64,000 bases of DNA from Candidatus Puniceispirillum sp. (GCA_028382965.1 JAOEUK010000001.1:469001-533000); one strand, 5' to 3'; counted from the first letter of the stretch, positions 43,209-53,046 are shown. Numbers and translations: made by a program. The notes: generated by a model from the sequence alone, not told the origin.

Positions 43209-44171
43209 ATGTCAAAGCGGGTTGAACCTACTGGCTTGTCGCCAAGCGGATTTTTAGCCAATACGCCTTCAAATTGTCCGCGTGATTTGTTAGCGTTGGC
43301 CGCATCTTTTGATCCAAAACCGTTTGTCTTTGTTCGTGCGACTGGAGCTGCAACACTGGAGACTGCTCGGGATGCTGCGCTTGCAAAGCTGGCTGTTCCA
43401 ATCTTGGTTGGAGAGCCAGACATTATTGCGAAGGATGCTGCTGCTATTGGGTGGGATCTCGCTGGTGTTGAAGTTATACCAACCATCGGTGAAGAGGCTG
43501 CAATTGCAGCAGCGATTGCGTTATTTGCAGAAGGTCGTGTTTGTGGCCTTGCCAAAGGACAACTGCATACCGATGTATTCATGGGTGGCATTGTTAAACG
43601 TGCATCTGGTATTCGAATTGGCAAACGATTGGTACACGTGTTTTTAATGATACCCCCCGAGGGTGGGCGATCATTGATGATAAGTGATGCTGCTGTCAAT
43701 GTTGCGCCGGACATTGAAACCCGGGTTGAAGCAGCATTGCATATGGCTGAATTGAGCCGTAAACTGGGGCAATCTAGGCCCCGTATAGCTGTTTTGTCGG
43801 CAACTGAGTCTATTTTACCGGCGATGCCATCTAGCGGAGAGGCTGCAGAAATAGCGCTTAAAGCTTCAGAACTTGACTCGCGTGCTGATTTTGCTGGGCC
43901 GTTGTCCTTTGATCTGGCCATTGCACCACAAGCTGTTGCAATCAAGGGAGTTGGAGGTGCGGTTGCTGGGATGGCTGACGGTCTAGTTGTTCCAGAAATT
44001 GTTTCAGGGAATATTCTGTTTAAATCTCTTGTTTGGTTTGGTGGTGGATTGGCGGCTGGATTGGTTCTTGGTGGTGCAATTCCCATTGTATTGACAAGCC
44101 GATCTGATCCACCTGCTGCTAGATTGGCGTCTTTGGCATTGGCTGCTATTGCTAGGGGTAATGCTAAATAG
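43209..44171 (+). CDS. pta: Phosphate acetyl/butyryltransferase family protein
   Basis: 320 aa from the ATG at 43209 (MSKRVEPTG). The frame extends to 43110 but that part is unlike the family. It has a PTA/PTB fold with LETARDAALAKLAVPILVGEPD near 45-65, GLAKGQLHTDVFMGGIVKR near 115, the KGVGGAVAGMADGLVVPEIVSGNILFKSL region near 250-280, and GAIPIVLTSRSDPPAAR near the end. It interconverts acetyl-CoA (or a related acyl-CoA) and acyl phosphate. No acetate kinase is adjacent. Ends at a strong bidirectional terminator. Confidence 0.83.
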   Translation: MSKRVEPTGLSPSGFLANTPSNCPRDLLALAASFDPKPFVFVRATGAATLETARDAALAKLAVPILVGEPDIIAKDAAAIGWDLAGVEVIPTIGEEAAIAAAIALFAEGRVCGLAKGQLHTDVFMGGIVKRASGIRIGKRLVHVFLMIPPEGGRSLMISDAAVNVAPDIETRVEAALHMAELSRKLGQSRPRIAVLSATESILPAMPSSGEAAEIALKASELDSRADFAGPLSFDLAIAPQAVAIKGVGGAVAGMADGLVVPEIVSGNILFKSLVWFGGGLAAGLVLGGAIPIVLTSRSDPPAARLASLALAAIARGNAK

Positions 44172-44313
44172 TAGCTCAAATGCTGATGCTGTCTTGTATT
44201 TTTACCTATCGATGTCTGGTGTGTAACACACTATTTTGGAAGCTTAGACACATTCTTTTAATTAGTGTCATCCATATTTTAGCTAAGAAATAAAACTGGT
44301 TAGCCCAGTTTTA

Positions 44314-44349
44314 AAAAAAGCCGGCCCTTTTACCAAAGCCGGCTTTTTT
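44314..44349. terminator. Bidirectional rho-independent terminator between pta and hppA
   Basis: Perfect 12 bp arms AAAAAAGCCGGC (44314-44325) and GCCGGCTTTTTT (44338-44349) around a 12 nt loop. A and T runs on both sides let it work for both converging genes. Confidence 0.92.
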
Positions 44350-44365
44350 AAAATGTATAATTTTA

Positions 44366-46375
44366 TCAAATTAACAGCGGTGCAATTACAAGGCTAACAA
44401 TTGCCATAACGTTGATAAGAATATTCATTGCCGGACCAGACGTATCTTTAAGCGGATCGCCAACAGTATCGCCGACAACAGCTGCTTTGTGAACATCAGA
44501 CCCTTTGCCACCAAGGTTTCCTTTTTCAACATATTTCTTCGCGTTATCCCAAGCACCCCCGGCATTTGCCATCATTAGTGCCATCATCACACAGCAAACC
44601 AAAGCACCTACAAGCATGCCGCCAAGTGCTTTTGGCCCAAGTCCAAAACCAATAACTACTGGGGCAAGCACAGCCATTGAACCTGGTAGAATCATTTTTC
44701 TGAGTGCCGCTTGGGTTGCAATTTCCACACAACGAGCTGTATCTGGTTTTGCTTTACCTTCAAGAAGCCCGGGGATTTCTTTGAATTGGCGACGAACTTC
44801 CACGATCATATCAAAAGCTGCATCTCCAACAGCAGTCATAGTCATAGCACTAACAAGGAATGGAAAGATGCCACCAATAAACATACCACAGAGAACCATG
44901 GGGTCATTAATTGCGAGCACAAAGTCTGGATCGCCATTGCTTACTTTCGCGATATAAGCGCTGATTAGAGCTAACGCTGCGAGTGCAGCTGCACTAATGG
45001 CAAAACCTTTTCCAATCGCCGCAGTTGAGTTACCAACCTCATCAAGCGAGTCAGTAATTTCGCGGGTTTCTTTTCCCATTTTAGCCATTTCAGCGATGCC
45101 ACCAGCATTGTCAGCAACAGGGCCATATGCGTCGATTGCCATCGTTATACCAACAGTCGACAACATACCAACAGCTGCTAGGCCTACTCCATAAAGACCG
45201 GCAGCTTCATTTGCGCAGTAGATAATTGCTACAATTGTTAAAACTGGTATGGCAACGGATTGCATGCCGAGGGCTAAGCCTGAAATCAATACTGTTGCGG
45301 GGCCGGTTTCACCATCCTTGGCAATTTTGCGGACTGGCGCGCCGCCAGTATAATACTCAGTTACTAAGCCAACAACAATTCCTCCGATTGCGCCAACTAA
45401 AACCGCTACCCAGATGCCATTAGCTCCGCCCATAGTTTCAATTAAGAAATAAGCCGCACCAATAAAGATAACAGCCGAACCAATTGTGCCAAAGCGAAGC
45501 GCTACATCAGCGCTTTTACTGGAAAACAGCTTCACTGCAAAAATGCCCAAAAGTGAGCATAGTAGACCAAGAGACGCAAGCGCCAGCGGCATAAATTGTA
45601 AAACTGTCTGATCCCCTCCTAGTTTTTGAATATTTTCAAGTGACATTGAAGCTGCAAGTGCAATCGACGCAATCATCGCGCCGCAGTAAGACTCAAAAAT
45701 GTCAGAACCCATGCCGGCAACGTCACCAACATTATCACCAACGTTATCAGCAATAACTGCGGGGTTTCGCGGGTCATCTTCTGGAATGCCGGCCTCAATC
45801 TTGCCCACAAGATCTGCGCCTACATCAGCACTTTTAGTAAAAATGCCGCCCCCAACGCGGCTGAATAATGCAACTGATGAACCTCCCATGGCAAACCCTT
45901 CAATGGCTTCCAGCCCATGCGAAGTGCCACCCATAAAGTGGTAAAGAACACCAATGCCCAAGAGTCCCATGGACGCAACAGTAAGCCCCATGATCGATCC
46001 GCCAAAAAATGCCACATTTAATGCAGCTGCTGCACCCCTTGTGTTTGCGGCAACTGCTGTTCTGACATTAGCTTTGGTTGCTGAATACATACCTATATAA
46101 CCAGCAGTACCTGAACATAGGGCACCGAGAGTGAACGCTATCGCTGTTTCAACGCCAAGGCTGGCATAAAGCGCAACAATACAAATTACACAAAATATAG
46201 CTAAACGTTTGTATTCGCTTGCCATAAATACCATTGCGCCAAGGTGGATTTCATCGGCAATTTCTTTTACTCGACCTTCACCAGATGGAGTTTTAAGAAT
46301 ATTGAGATATATTAAAAAGGCAGCGACCATGCCCAGCGCACCAAAAGCTATTGGCAGAATTGCATTTGTAAGCAT
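44366..46375 (-). CDS. hppA: Membrane-bound ion-pumping pyrophosphatase, K+-dependent type
   Basis: 669 aa with about 16 membrane segments. The catalytic loop contains [21 protein letters not shown] and [22 protein letters not shown]; later loops hold [16 protein letters not shown] and [20 protein letters not shown]. It hydrolyses pyrophosphate and pumps H+ (or Na+) out of the cytoplasm. The [11 protein letters not shown] stretch has Ala and Gly where K+-independent enzymes have Lys and Thr (TKAVTKG type), so it should need K+ for full activity. Monocistronic, ended by the shared terminator. Confidence 0.95.
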   Translation of the reverse strand: MLTNAILPIAFGALGMVAAFLIYLNILKTPSGEGRVKEIADEIHLGAMVFMASEYKRLAIFCVICIVALYASLGVETAIAFTLGALCSGTAGYIGMYSATKANVRTAVAANTRGAAAALNVAFFGGSIMGLTVASMGLLGIGVLYHFMGGTSHGLEAIEGFAMGGSSVALFSRVGGGIFTKSADVGADLVGKIEAGIPEDDPRNPAVIADNVGDNVGDVAGMGSDIFESYCGAMIASIALAASMSLENIQKLGGDQTVLQFMPLALASLGLLCSLLGIFAVKLFSSKSADVALRFGTIGSAVIFIGAAYFLIETMGGANGIWVAVLVGAIGGIVVGLVTEYYTGGAPVRKIAKDGETGPATVLISGLALGMQSVAIPVLTIVAIIYCANEAAGLYGVGLAAVGMLSTVGITMAIDAYGPVADNAGGIAEMAKMGKETREITDSLDEVGNSTAAIGKGFAISAAALAALALISAYIAKVSNGDPDFVLAINDPMVLCGMFIGGIFPFLVSAMTMTAVGDAAFDMIVEVRRQFKEIPGLLEGKAKPDTARCVEIATQAALRKMILPGSMAVLAPVVIGFGLGPKALGGMLVGALVCCVMMALMMANAGGAWDNAKKYVEKGNLGGKGSDVHKAAVVGDTVGDPLKDTSGPAMNILINVMAIVSLVIAPLLI

Positions 46376-46718
46376 TCCTAGATCCTCTTACTTGCTAAAA
46401 TTATGAACGACAGTCAGGGCGAACCCATCAGGCGGGGAGTCGCGGCGTTTATAGCGGCTATGTGGCACACTGTAAACCCAAGAATATCAGGGAGTTTTCT
46501 GAGGTTTGAATGTCTAGTAATTGCCCCTAAAGAATGTCATAATTCTTTACGCCGCTATCTTTAGACTATGACTTAAATAATATTTTTGTTGGTGTGATGG
46601 AAAGCAAAAAAAAACCAACCAAATAGTTGATGTTTTTTGGCCTGTTTTGCGCCATTGACTACCGGCTATTTATTATATCAAAATGTTGTCTAATATTTTT
46701 TTAGTAAGAAAGGCTGTA
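46376..46718. promoter_or_regulatory. Divergent hppA-pyrC promoter region with palindrome
   Basis: No gene seen in this 343 bp. A perfect 8 bp inverted repeat TAAAGAAT-N6-ATTCTTTA lies at 46528-46549, without a T run, so it is more like an operator than a terminator. The bound factor is unknown. Confidence 0.45.
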
Positions 46719-47759
46719 ATGACTCGACTAACTATCCGCCGCCCAGATGATTGGCATCTGCATCTTCGGGATGGGGCCTTATTGGGCGCAGTGATCAATG
46801 ATTCAGCCCGCCATTTTGGCCGTGCGATTATCATGCCAAACCTTGTTCCACCAGTGATAACTGGAGATGACGCAGTAGCATATCGCGATCGCATTTTGGA
46901 TTGTGTCGACCCAAATTATGATTTTACGCCGTTGATGACTTTATATCTTACTGAAACCACTAAGGCTGATGATGTTACTTCTGCGGTAAAAGCTGGCATC
47001 ATCTATGCAGTAAAACTATACCCGGCAGGCGCAACAACTAATTCAGCATCAGGTGTGCGTGACTTGGATAAGGTGCTCCCAGTACTTGAGACCATGGCAG
47101 ACCTCGGATTGCCACTTTGTGTTCATGGTGAAGTTGCGGATCCTCAAGTTGATATTTTTGACCGTGAGGCAGTGTTTATTCAAACGGTGCTTGATCCGTT
47201 GAGGCGCCGTATACCAAAATTAAGAATAGTTTTGGAGCATGTAACTACGAGTGACGGCGTTGATTATGTTAGAACTGGTGGTGCTAATATTGCGGCCACT
47301 ATCACAACACATCATTTGTTTATCAATCGTAACCATATTCTGGCAGGTGGTATTCGGCCTCATTATTATTGCTTGCCGGTGGCTAAAAGAGAGAGCCATC
47401 GTCGCGCATTAATTGCGGCAGCAACCTCAGGAGACAGTAGTTTTTTCCTTGGTACAGATAGCGCACCACATTTGGACTCAGCAAAACTAACTTCTTGTGG
47501 CTGTGCAGGGATTTACACATCTCCAAACACTTTGTCGTGTTTAGCACACGTTTTTGACGTTGAAGACGCACTTCACCATTTAGAGGGCTTTACTTCAGTG
47601 CACGGACCAAAGTTTTATTGTTTACCAGTTAATAAGGCTCAGATCACGCTCGTAAAAAAAATTGAGCCGGTGATTTATCCCCAAAGTCGAAATACAGATG
47701 AAGGGCCCGTAACTATTTTTGATTGTGGTACACCTCTCTATTGGGCAGTTGAGGTTTAA
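46719..47759 (+). CDS. pyrC: Dihydroorotase (class II)
   Basis: 346 aa from ATG 46719 ([19 protein letters not shown]), with AAGAAAGG upstream; the frame runs back to 46683. The metal-binding HLHLRDG is at the N-terminus and the carboxylated Lys is in [15 protein letters not shown] near 100. The metal His residues are in [10 protein letters not shown] and [14 protein letters not shown], and the catalytic Asp is in FLGTDSAPH. It converts carbamoyl aspartate to dihydroorotate in pyrimidine synthesis. Converges on a DMT transporter gene with 11 bp between. Confidence 0.95.
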   Translation: MTRLTIRRPDDWHLHLRDGALLGAVINDSARHFGRAIIMPNLVPPVITGDDAVAYRDRILDCVDPNYDFTPLMTLYLTETTKADDVTSAVKAGIIYAVKLYPAGATTNSASGVRDLDKVLPVLETMADLGLPLCVHGEVADPQVDIFDREAVFIQTVLDPLRRRIPKLRIVLEHVTTSDGVDYVRTGGANIAATITTHHLFINRNHILAGGIRPHYYCLPVAKRESHRRALIAAATSGDSSFFLGTDSAPHLDSAKLTSCGCAGIYTSPNTLSCLAHVFDVEDALHHLEGFTSVHGPKFYCLPVNKAQITLVKKIEPVIYPQSRNTDEGPVTIFDCGTPLYWAVEV

Positions 47760-47770
47760 GATAGGTAGCA

Positions 47771-48691
47771 TTATAATTTGGTTTCACGAGGGCCAGCATT
47801 GGGACGTAACGATGTCTTTGTTTTTGCTTCTCGCTTCGTAATATAGACAGATGAGGCAAAAATTACTGCGCCGCCAATCCATGTCCATAATCCTGGCAAT
47901 TCAGAAAATACAACCCACGCCAGAATCACTGCAAAAGGCAATTTGATAAATTCCAGTGGCTGAAGCGCGGTTATATCGACAAGCCGATAAGCGCGTGTAA
48001 AGCAAAGATGTGCGATTGTTCCAGTCAGTGCCATTGCCCAAAGGTATCCCCAAGCTTCTAATGATGGCCACTCCCAAACGCCAATTGCTGGAATAAGGGC
48101 CAATGGTGCTTGCATGGCAACCATCCATGTTACAATTGCCTCGGGTGTTTCTGTGGCTGTTAATTTTTTAACAATAAGAGAGGCCATTGCAATTGATAGA
48201 GCGCTTACAAGGGCCAAAATCGATCCAACTGAAATTTCAGTAAATCCTGGTTGTAAAATAATGATTGTTCCCAAAAACCCAACACCAATTGCTAAGATGC
48301 GCCGTAAACGAATAACCTCACCGAGAAAAAATACTGCTCCAATGGTCACAAATATGGGGCCTGTAAATCCAAGGGCTGTCATTTGTGCTAATGGAATTAA
48401 TGTTAGTGCAGTAAATCCACAAAACATGCCTCCAATATTGATCAATGCCCGCACAAAAAATAATTTTGGTTTGTTCATATATAAACTTGACCAGCCAGTG
48501 CGCATAATTATTGGGAGTAACAGCAGCAATGCCAGTGCATTACGAAAAAAAATCACCTCAAAAACTGGCAAACTGTCTGCTGAAAGGCGTATGAAGATCC
48601 CCATGCATGTGAACATAAACAAGGTTACAATCATCAAAATTGTAGCACGTACTTGTGATGATAAAGTTTGAAAGACAAGAAATAATTTCAT
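47771..48691 (-). CDS. EamA/DMT family transporter
   Basis: 306 aa with ten predicted membrane helices in two EamA repeats. The first repeat includes ADSLPVFEVIFFRNALALLLLL-type helix 2 text (split), and the second AIVTWMVAMQAPLALIPAIG. The second copy contains the conserved LQPLEFIKLPFAVILAWVVF. Such proteins export small metabolites, amino acids or S-adenosylmethionine-like compounds; substrate unknown. Distinct from the second DMT transporter at 61401-62270. Confidence 0.85.
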   Translation of the reverse strand: MKLFLVFQTLSSQVRATILMIVTLFMFTCMGIFIRLSADSLPVFEVIFFRNALALLLLLPIIMRTGWSSLYMNKPKLFFVRALINIGGMFCGFTALTLIPLAQMTALGFTGPIFVTIGAVFFLGEVIRLRRILAIGVGFLGTIIILQPGFTEISVGSILALVSALSIAMASLIVKKLTATETPEAIVTWMVAMQAPLALIPAIGVWEWPSLEAWGYLWAMALTGTIAHLCFTRAYRLVDITALQPLEFIKLPFAVILAWVVFSELPGLWTWIGGAVIFASSVYITKREAKTKTSLRPNAGPRETKL

Positions 48692-48803
48692 AAAGTACCG
48701 ACATGGTATGCGTTTGGTGCCATTAGGACTTTGCGCATCAGGTTTTAAAATGAACTCTTATTAGAGTTAGACCTGAAATAAAACTCACGTCAATTGATGA
48801 TGA

Positions 48804-49457
48804 TTATCCATTGGCTAGTTTGTCTTCGCTCCAATTGGCTAATACATCTATGTAGTTGGTATATTCATAATGAACTGATGGATGCGTAATCAAAGCTTTT
48901 TTATATGCTTGCAATGTTGTTGGAAGTTTAAAATCAAACGCAAACAAAGACTGTAAAAGGTTTAAAATGGCAAAGCTAGGTGCAAAGCCGCAATCGGCAA
49001 GACTGAGGCTTTCACCTGTTAATAGAGGCGAGGGCTTTACCATCTGCTCAAGCTGATTAAATCGTCGTTGCAAAAGGGTTGCATTTTTGGCGATGAAAGT
49101 TGGATTCCGAGTGGTTGGATTAACTTGCGCAAAGTAAGAGCGAAGTAAAGGTTCGATGCTGGTGTCATGAAAGCGGGATAGCGCACGTGCTGTTGCGCGT
49201 TCCTGAATATTAGTTGGCAGCATTGCTGGCTGTGGTTTAAACTCATTGAGATATTCTGCAATCGCGTCAGATTCGCTTAGGATTAATTCATTATGCACCA
49301 GTGCCGGTATGGTTCCAGATGGAACAATCTCACAATAAGTAGGGCTCCCATAGCCATTAGGTGGGGCATTGCTTGTCCACTCAAGCCTTTTGTGTCGAAG
49401 CAGAATGCGGGTTTTGCAGCCATAACTGCTAATGGCAAGGTCATACAATAAAATCAT
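48804..49457 (-). CDS. Glutathione S-transferase family protein
   Basis: 217 aa with an N-terminal thioredoxin fold (MILLYDLAISSYGCKTRIL), the conserved cis-Pro/glutathione-contact segment PSGTIPALVHNELILSESDAIAEYL near 47-71, and an all-helical C-terminal domain ending around 200. A Ser-Tyr-Gly-Cys site near residues 10-14 takes the place of the catalytic residue. Probably detoxifies electrophiles. Partner unknown. Confidence 0.83.
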   Translation of the reverse strand: MILLYDLAISSYGCKTRILLRHKRLEWTSNAPPNGYGSPTYCEIVPSGTIPALVHNELILSESDAIAEYLNEFKPQPAMLPTNIQERATARALSRFHDTSIEPLLRSYFAQVNPTTRNPTFIAKNATLLQRRFNQLEQMVKPSPLLTGESLSLADCGFAPSFAILNLLQSLFAFDFKLPTTLQAYKKALITHPSVHYEYTNYIDVLANWSEDKLANG

Positions 49458-49494
49458 GGCACCACATTTCCCTTGATTTTGGAACTGGACGGAT

Positions 49495-49529
49495 AAAAAA
49501 AGAGGAGTAAATATCTACCCCTCTTTTTT
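49495..49529 (-). terminator. Terminator downstream of the binding-protein gene
   Basis: On the minus strand AAAAAAGAGGGGTA pairs with TACTCCTCTTTTTT around a short AT loop (plus-strand 49495-49529). The T run ends transcription of the gene at 49551-50327; the A/T symmetry may also act on the other strand. Confidence 0.8.
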
Positions 49530-49550
49530 AAATATTTGTTGTACCAGTTA

Positions 49551-50327
49551 TTAATTAGATAGCTGCCATTTCCGCCCAAGATCAGCAAAAAAACCGCGCT
49601 CAGTTTTTAGGGTAATCCATGTGTTGACATAATTAATCCATATCTGATCTGCTTGCGGCAGCAACATTGCAATAGGTGTTGGAGCTTTTGGAGCTGACAC
49701 CGGTACCACCATCATTTGTGGATATTTTGCAACCAGTTTATAGGCTTCAACGTTTGATGTGATGTGCGCATCAGCTCTGCCGGAGAGCACTTCCTGAAAG
49801 TCGCGAGCAGGAGATTCTACTATTTTGTACATGGCATTTGGGAAAAACTGTTTGACTTGCTTTTCTTGTGTTGTGCCGAGGGTTGCAGCGACAGTCACTG
49901 ATGCTTTGTCAAGATCCGCCCAATCAGCGAATTTGCCGGCATTCTTTTTTAACGTCAGTGGAACAGTGGCTAATGAAAAATAGCTGTTTGAATAACCAGT
50001 AGCTTTTGCGCGTCCTGGTGAAATTGAGGCTGAACCTGTCATATGATATTTGCCAGAAGTCACACCGCTGACCAATGTTTTCCAATCTGTAGGTACAAAC
50101 TCAACTTTAACACCCAAGTCTTTTGCAAGTTCATTCATTACATCGATATCATACCCAGTGTAGGTGTTTGTGGCGATGTCTTTCATCGTCATTGGGTTCC
50201 AGTCACCTGTTGTTCCCACTTTTAGAACACCTTCAGACAAAATTTCTTTAAGAACGCTTTCTGAATGGGCCGGGCTGGCTAACGTTGCAAATGCAAAAAG
50301 AACTGTTAACACCTTAAAAATTTTCAT
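49551..50327 (-). CDS. Amino acid ABC transporter substrate-binding protein
   Basis: 258 aa, family 3 solute-binding protein. The signal peptide is at residues 1-22 (KIFKVLTVLFAFATLASPAHS). The mature protein has LKVGTTGDWNPMTMKD, GYDIDVMNELAKDLGVKVEFV and DWKTLVSGVTSGKYHMTGSA typical of polar amino acid or PheC-like binding domains. The cyclohexadienyl dehydratase PheC is a near relative, so an enzymatic role cannot be excluded. Divergent across 251 bp from the ATPase-permease pair that it most likely serves. Confidence 0.84.
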   Translation of the reverse strand: MKIFKVLTVLFAFATLASPAHSESVLKEILSEGVLKVGTTGDWNPMTMKDIATNTYTGYDIDVMNELAKDLGVKVEFVPTDWKTLVSGVTSGKYHMTGSASISPGRAKATGYSNSYFSLATVPLTLKKNAGKFADWADLDKASVTVAATLGTTQEKQVKQFFPNAMYKIVESPARDFQEVLSGRADAHITSNVEAYKLVAKYPQMMVVPVSAPKAPTPIAMLLPQADQIWINYVNTWITLKTERGFFADLGRKWQLSN

Positions 50328-50578
50328 TTTCCGTCTCCTCGGACAGGTCGCTTACTGGACAAAAATTGTCCGTCTTGGATTGCTGATAGATAAGTGGCCA
50401 ATTGCGGTTTACAAGATGCATTTAAAACTTCTTAGATAAGAATATACAAAAATGTAGCGCAAAATCGAGGAATACGATAAAAATTTTACTGCGGCAAAAG
50501 CTCTCACTGTTTAATCTTGTGGTCTTGCACGATATATGGTTTGTCCAATAACCAAAGTGACACTAGGTAGATATTAGT

Positions 50579-51331
50579 ATGACGGATCCAGTGACGCAGC
50601 CATTTATTCAAGTTAGAAATGTTTCGAAATATTTCCAGGATTTTTGTGCTCTTGATTCAGTGTCACTGGATATTGAGCTTGGCCAAAAACTGGTGATTTG
50701 CGGTCCATCTGGTTCTGGAAAATCAACACTTATCCGATGTATAAATAGGTTAGAACAGCATGAACATGGGCAAATCCACATTGACGGCCAATTAGTTGAT
50801 AGTAGTCCAAGCGGACAAGATGTACTCCGAAATAATGTTGGTATGGTCTTTCAGCAGTTTAATCTTTTTCCACATTTGACCATTATTGAGAACTTAATGC
50901 TGGGTCCTGTTCGAGCCCGACAGATGCAAGAATCTGAAGCGCGTGAACTTGCAATGATATACCTTGAACGGGTTCAGATTTCTGATCAACTTAATAAATA
51001 TCCAGCTCAATTGTCGGGCGGCCAACAGCAGCGGGTGGCCATCGCGCGAGCATTGTGCATGACGCCAAAAATCATGTTGTTTGATGAGCCAACATCTGCT
51101 CTAGACCCTGAAATGATCGCTGAGGTTCTGGATGTCATCGAGGAGCTTGCAGACAGTGGTATGACAATGGTTTGTGTAACCCATGAAATGGGATTTGCGC
51201 GACAAGTTGCAGATGTGATGTTGTTTATGGATCATGGAAAAATTGTTGAAATGGGGCCGCCCAAAACATTTTTTACGGCTCCCAAAAGTGATCGATGTAA
51301 ATTATTTCTCAGTCAAATTCTTCGGCATTAG
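50579..51331 (+). CDS. Polar amino acid ABC transporter ATP-binding protein (GlnQ-like)
   Basis: 250 aa. Walker [19 protein letters not shown] is near residue 42, Q-loop [18 protein letters not shown] near 93, ABC signature [15 protein letters not shown] near 144, Walker [15 protein letters not shown] near 166, and switch [21 protein letters not shown] near 200. These match the GlnQ/HisP amino acid subfamily closely. Followed by its permease after 7 bp. Confidence 0.93.
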   Translation: MTDPVTQPFIQVRNVSKYFQDFCALDSVSLDIELGQKLVICGPSGSGKSTLIRCINRLEQHEHGQIHIDGQLVDSSPSGQDVLRNNVGMVFQQFNLFPHLTIIENLMLGPVRARQMQESEARELAMIYLERVQISDQLNKYPAQLSGGQQQRVAIARALCMTPKIMLFDEPTSALDPEMIAEVLDVIEELADSGMTMVCVTHEMGFARQVADVMLFMDHGKIVEMGPPKTFFTAPKSDRCKLFLSQILRH

Positions 51332-51338
51332 AGGTGGT

Positions 51339-52118
51339 GTGGCTTTGCTTTTAAACGCTTTACTAATCCGTTTTCTCTCTCCTTCGTTTTGGTTGCGCCT
51401 TGCCGGGGTGCTCTGCTTTGCTGGTCTTGGGGGCTGCTCCGATAACTGGGGTTGGTATGTTGTTAACCCAGCAACTGAGTCTGGCCGTCAGAATCTATTT
51501 TTTCTGATTGACGGGCTTTATTTCACAATAGGCTTATCAGTAACGGCTATTCTCATATCAATTTGTGTTGGGTTACTGGTTGCTTTGCCAGGCATATCAT
51601 CGCGGCGTGCACCAAAAGTGATCAACCGTGTTTATGTCGAATTGGTAAGGGCAATTCCAATTTTGGTATTAATTTTGTGGGTCTATTATGGGCTCCCGCA
51701 AGTTGCTAGTATTTCAATTTCAGTTTTTTGGGCTGGCGTTTTAGCTTTGGCAATCTCCGATAGTGCATTTCAAGCAGAAATTTTTCGTGCTGGGATACAG
51801 TCAATTGATCGTGGTCAATATGAAGCAGCCCGATCTATCTCACTAAGTTATCGCGACACCATGCGTTTTGTTATATTGCCTCAAGCGATCAAACGGATTT
51901 TGCCGGCGCTTGGCAACCAGCTTGTCTACATGCTGAAAATGTCCTCACTAGTATCAGTGATTGGCATGCAAGAACTAACCCGCCGTGCAAATGAATTGGT
52001 TGTTACTGAATACAGGCCGTTGGAAATTTACACGGTTCTTGTGCTGGAGTATTTGGTGGTGATCCTAATTGTGTCGGCTGGAGTCCGCTGGCTTGAACGC
52101 CGACTTGAAACAAGCTGA
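51339..52118 (+). CDS. Polar amino acid ABC transporter permease (HisM/GlnP-like)
   Basis: 259 aa from GTG 51339, preceded by AGAGG at 51330-51334; the frame is open further upstream inside the ATPase gene. Several membrane helices flank the conserved loop EIFRAGIQSIDRGQYEAARS, with LPQAIKRILPALGNQLVYML and SLVSVIGMQELTRRANEL completing the family core. Only one permease gene is present, so the channel is probably a homodimer. The N-terminus carries FAGLGGCSDNWGWYV, an unusual cysteine-containing stretch resembling a lipobox but within a membrane protein. Confidence 0.87.
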   Translation: MALLLNALLIRFLSPSFWLRLAGVLCFAGLGGCSDNWGWYVVNPATESGRQNLFFLIDGLYFTIGLSVTAILISICVGLLVALPGISSRRAPKVINRVYVELVRAIPILVLILWVYYGLPQVASISISVFWAGVLALAISDSAFQAEIFRAGIQSIDRGQYEAARSISLSYRDTMRFVILPQAIKRILPALGNQLVYMLKMSSLVSVIGMQELTRRANELVVTEYRPLEIYTVLVLEYLVVILIVSAGVRWLERRLETS

Positions 52119-52226
52119 ACTTTTGCGTAAAATATCTTGAGGATTCTTTGATTGTATTTTCTACAAATTTTGAGTTGAATGGTTTATTAAGAAAGCATTT
52201 GAATAGTAAAAACTTGATAAAGTAAT

Positions 52227-53012
52227 ATGGCAGAACTGTTACAAATAACGCACGAACCACATGGCATTTTGCGGGTTACGTTAAATGATCCGGCACGTCG
52301 CAATGCTTTGTCAGAAGCAATGCTTGATTATCTTTCGAACGCTTTAAAGATTGCGGCTGATGATGCCAGTGTTAGAGTCATCATATTGGCGGCGCATGGC
52401 CCGGCTTTTTGTGCTGGCCATGATTTAAAAGAACTTACGGCAGGCCGCGCTAATGATGATAAAGGCAAAGCCTATTTTGCTATGGTCATGAAGCGCTGTT
52501 CATCAGTTATGCAGGCAATTATGCAAATCCCTAAACCAGTGATTGCTGAAGTGGCTGCAACAGCGACTGCTGCTGGCTGCCAGCTTGTTGCAAGTTGTGA
52601 CCTTGCTTATGCTGCGAGCACCGCAAAATTCAGTACCCCTGGGGTTAATATTGGGTTGTTTTGCTCAACGCCAATGGTTGCGCTATCACGCAATGTTCCA
52701 GCAAAACATGCAATGGAAATGCTTCTTACTGGTGAAATGGTGACAGCTGAGCGAGCTGCTAAGATAGGGCTTGTAAATACTGTGATTGATACAGCTAGCC
52801 TCCGTGAACATGTGACTAGTGTTGCCAAAAAAATTACGAGTAAATCTCCAGTAACACTGGCCATGGGCAAAGCTGCTTTTTATGCCCAGCGTGAATTGTC
52901 AATTGCTGATGCGTATGATTATGCGGCAAAGGTGATGGTTGAAAATATGTTGCATCGTGACGCTGCTGAGGGGATCAATGCATTTATAGAAAAACGTGAT
53001 CCAAAATGGTAA
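52227..53012 (+). CDS. Crotonase-fold protein, ECHDC3-like, without hydratase glutamates
   Basis: 261 aa enoyl-CoA hydratase/isomerase fold. CoA-binding motifs are clear: NDPARRNALSEAML and GPAFCAGHDLKELTAG near 58-73. Both catalytic glutamates of classical crotonase are missing: GCELAMMCD is GCQLVASCD (Glu to Gln) and the PEILLG region is TPGVNIG (Glu to Gly). The text KFSTPGVNIGLFCSTPMVAL matches my memory of ECHDC3-like proteins, whose reaction is unclear. Starts ATG 52227. Likely cotranscribed with the acyl-CoA synthetase 35 bp downstream. Confidence 0.85.
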   Translation: MAELLQITHEPHGILRVTLNDPARRNALSEAMLDYLSNALKIAADDASVRVIILAAHGPAFCAGHDLKELTAGRANDDKGKAYFAMVMKRCSSVMQAIMQIPKPVIAEVAATATAAGCQLVASCDLAYAASTAKFSTPGVNIGLFCSTPMVALSRNVPAKHAMEMLLTGEMVTAERAAKIGLVNTVIDTASLREHVTSVAKKITSKSPVTLAMGKAAFYAQRELSIADAYDYAAKVMVENMLHRDAAEGINAFIEKRDPKW

Positions 53013-53046
53013 GTTAAAAAGCTGTTTTTCAAGGGAATGAATAATA

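Noticed and set aside
36700-44171. Calling this region a taurine catabolic locus
   Set aside because: The aminotransferase belongs to the omega-amino acid:pyruvate group and no sulfoacetaldehyde acetyltransferase (xsc) or sulfite gene is present, so only the transporter type is taurine-like.
43190-44179. A 329-codon open frame on the minus strand opposite pta
   Set aside because: It is antisense to a clearly recognisable phosphotransacetylase. Its translation is low-complexity (Ala/Pro/Ser/Asn rich) and arises from codon bias of the real gene.
48114-48671. A 185-codon open frame opposite the DMT transporter gene
   Set aside because: Antisense shadow. The minus strand has a full ten-helix EamA protein; the plus-strand translation shows no family features.
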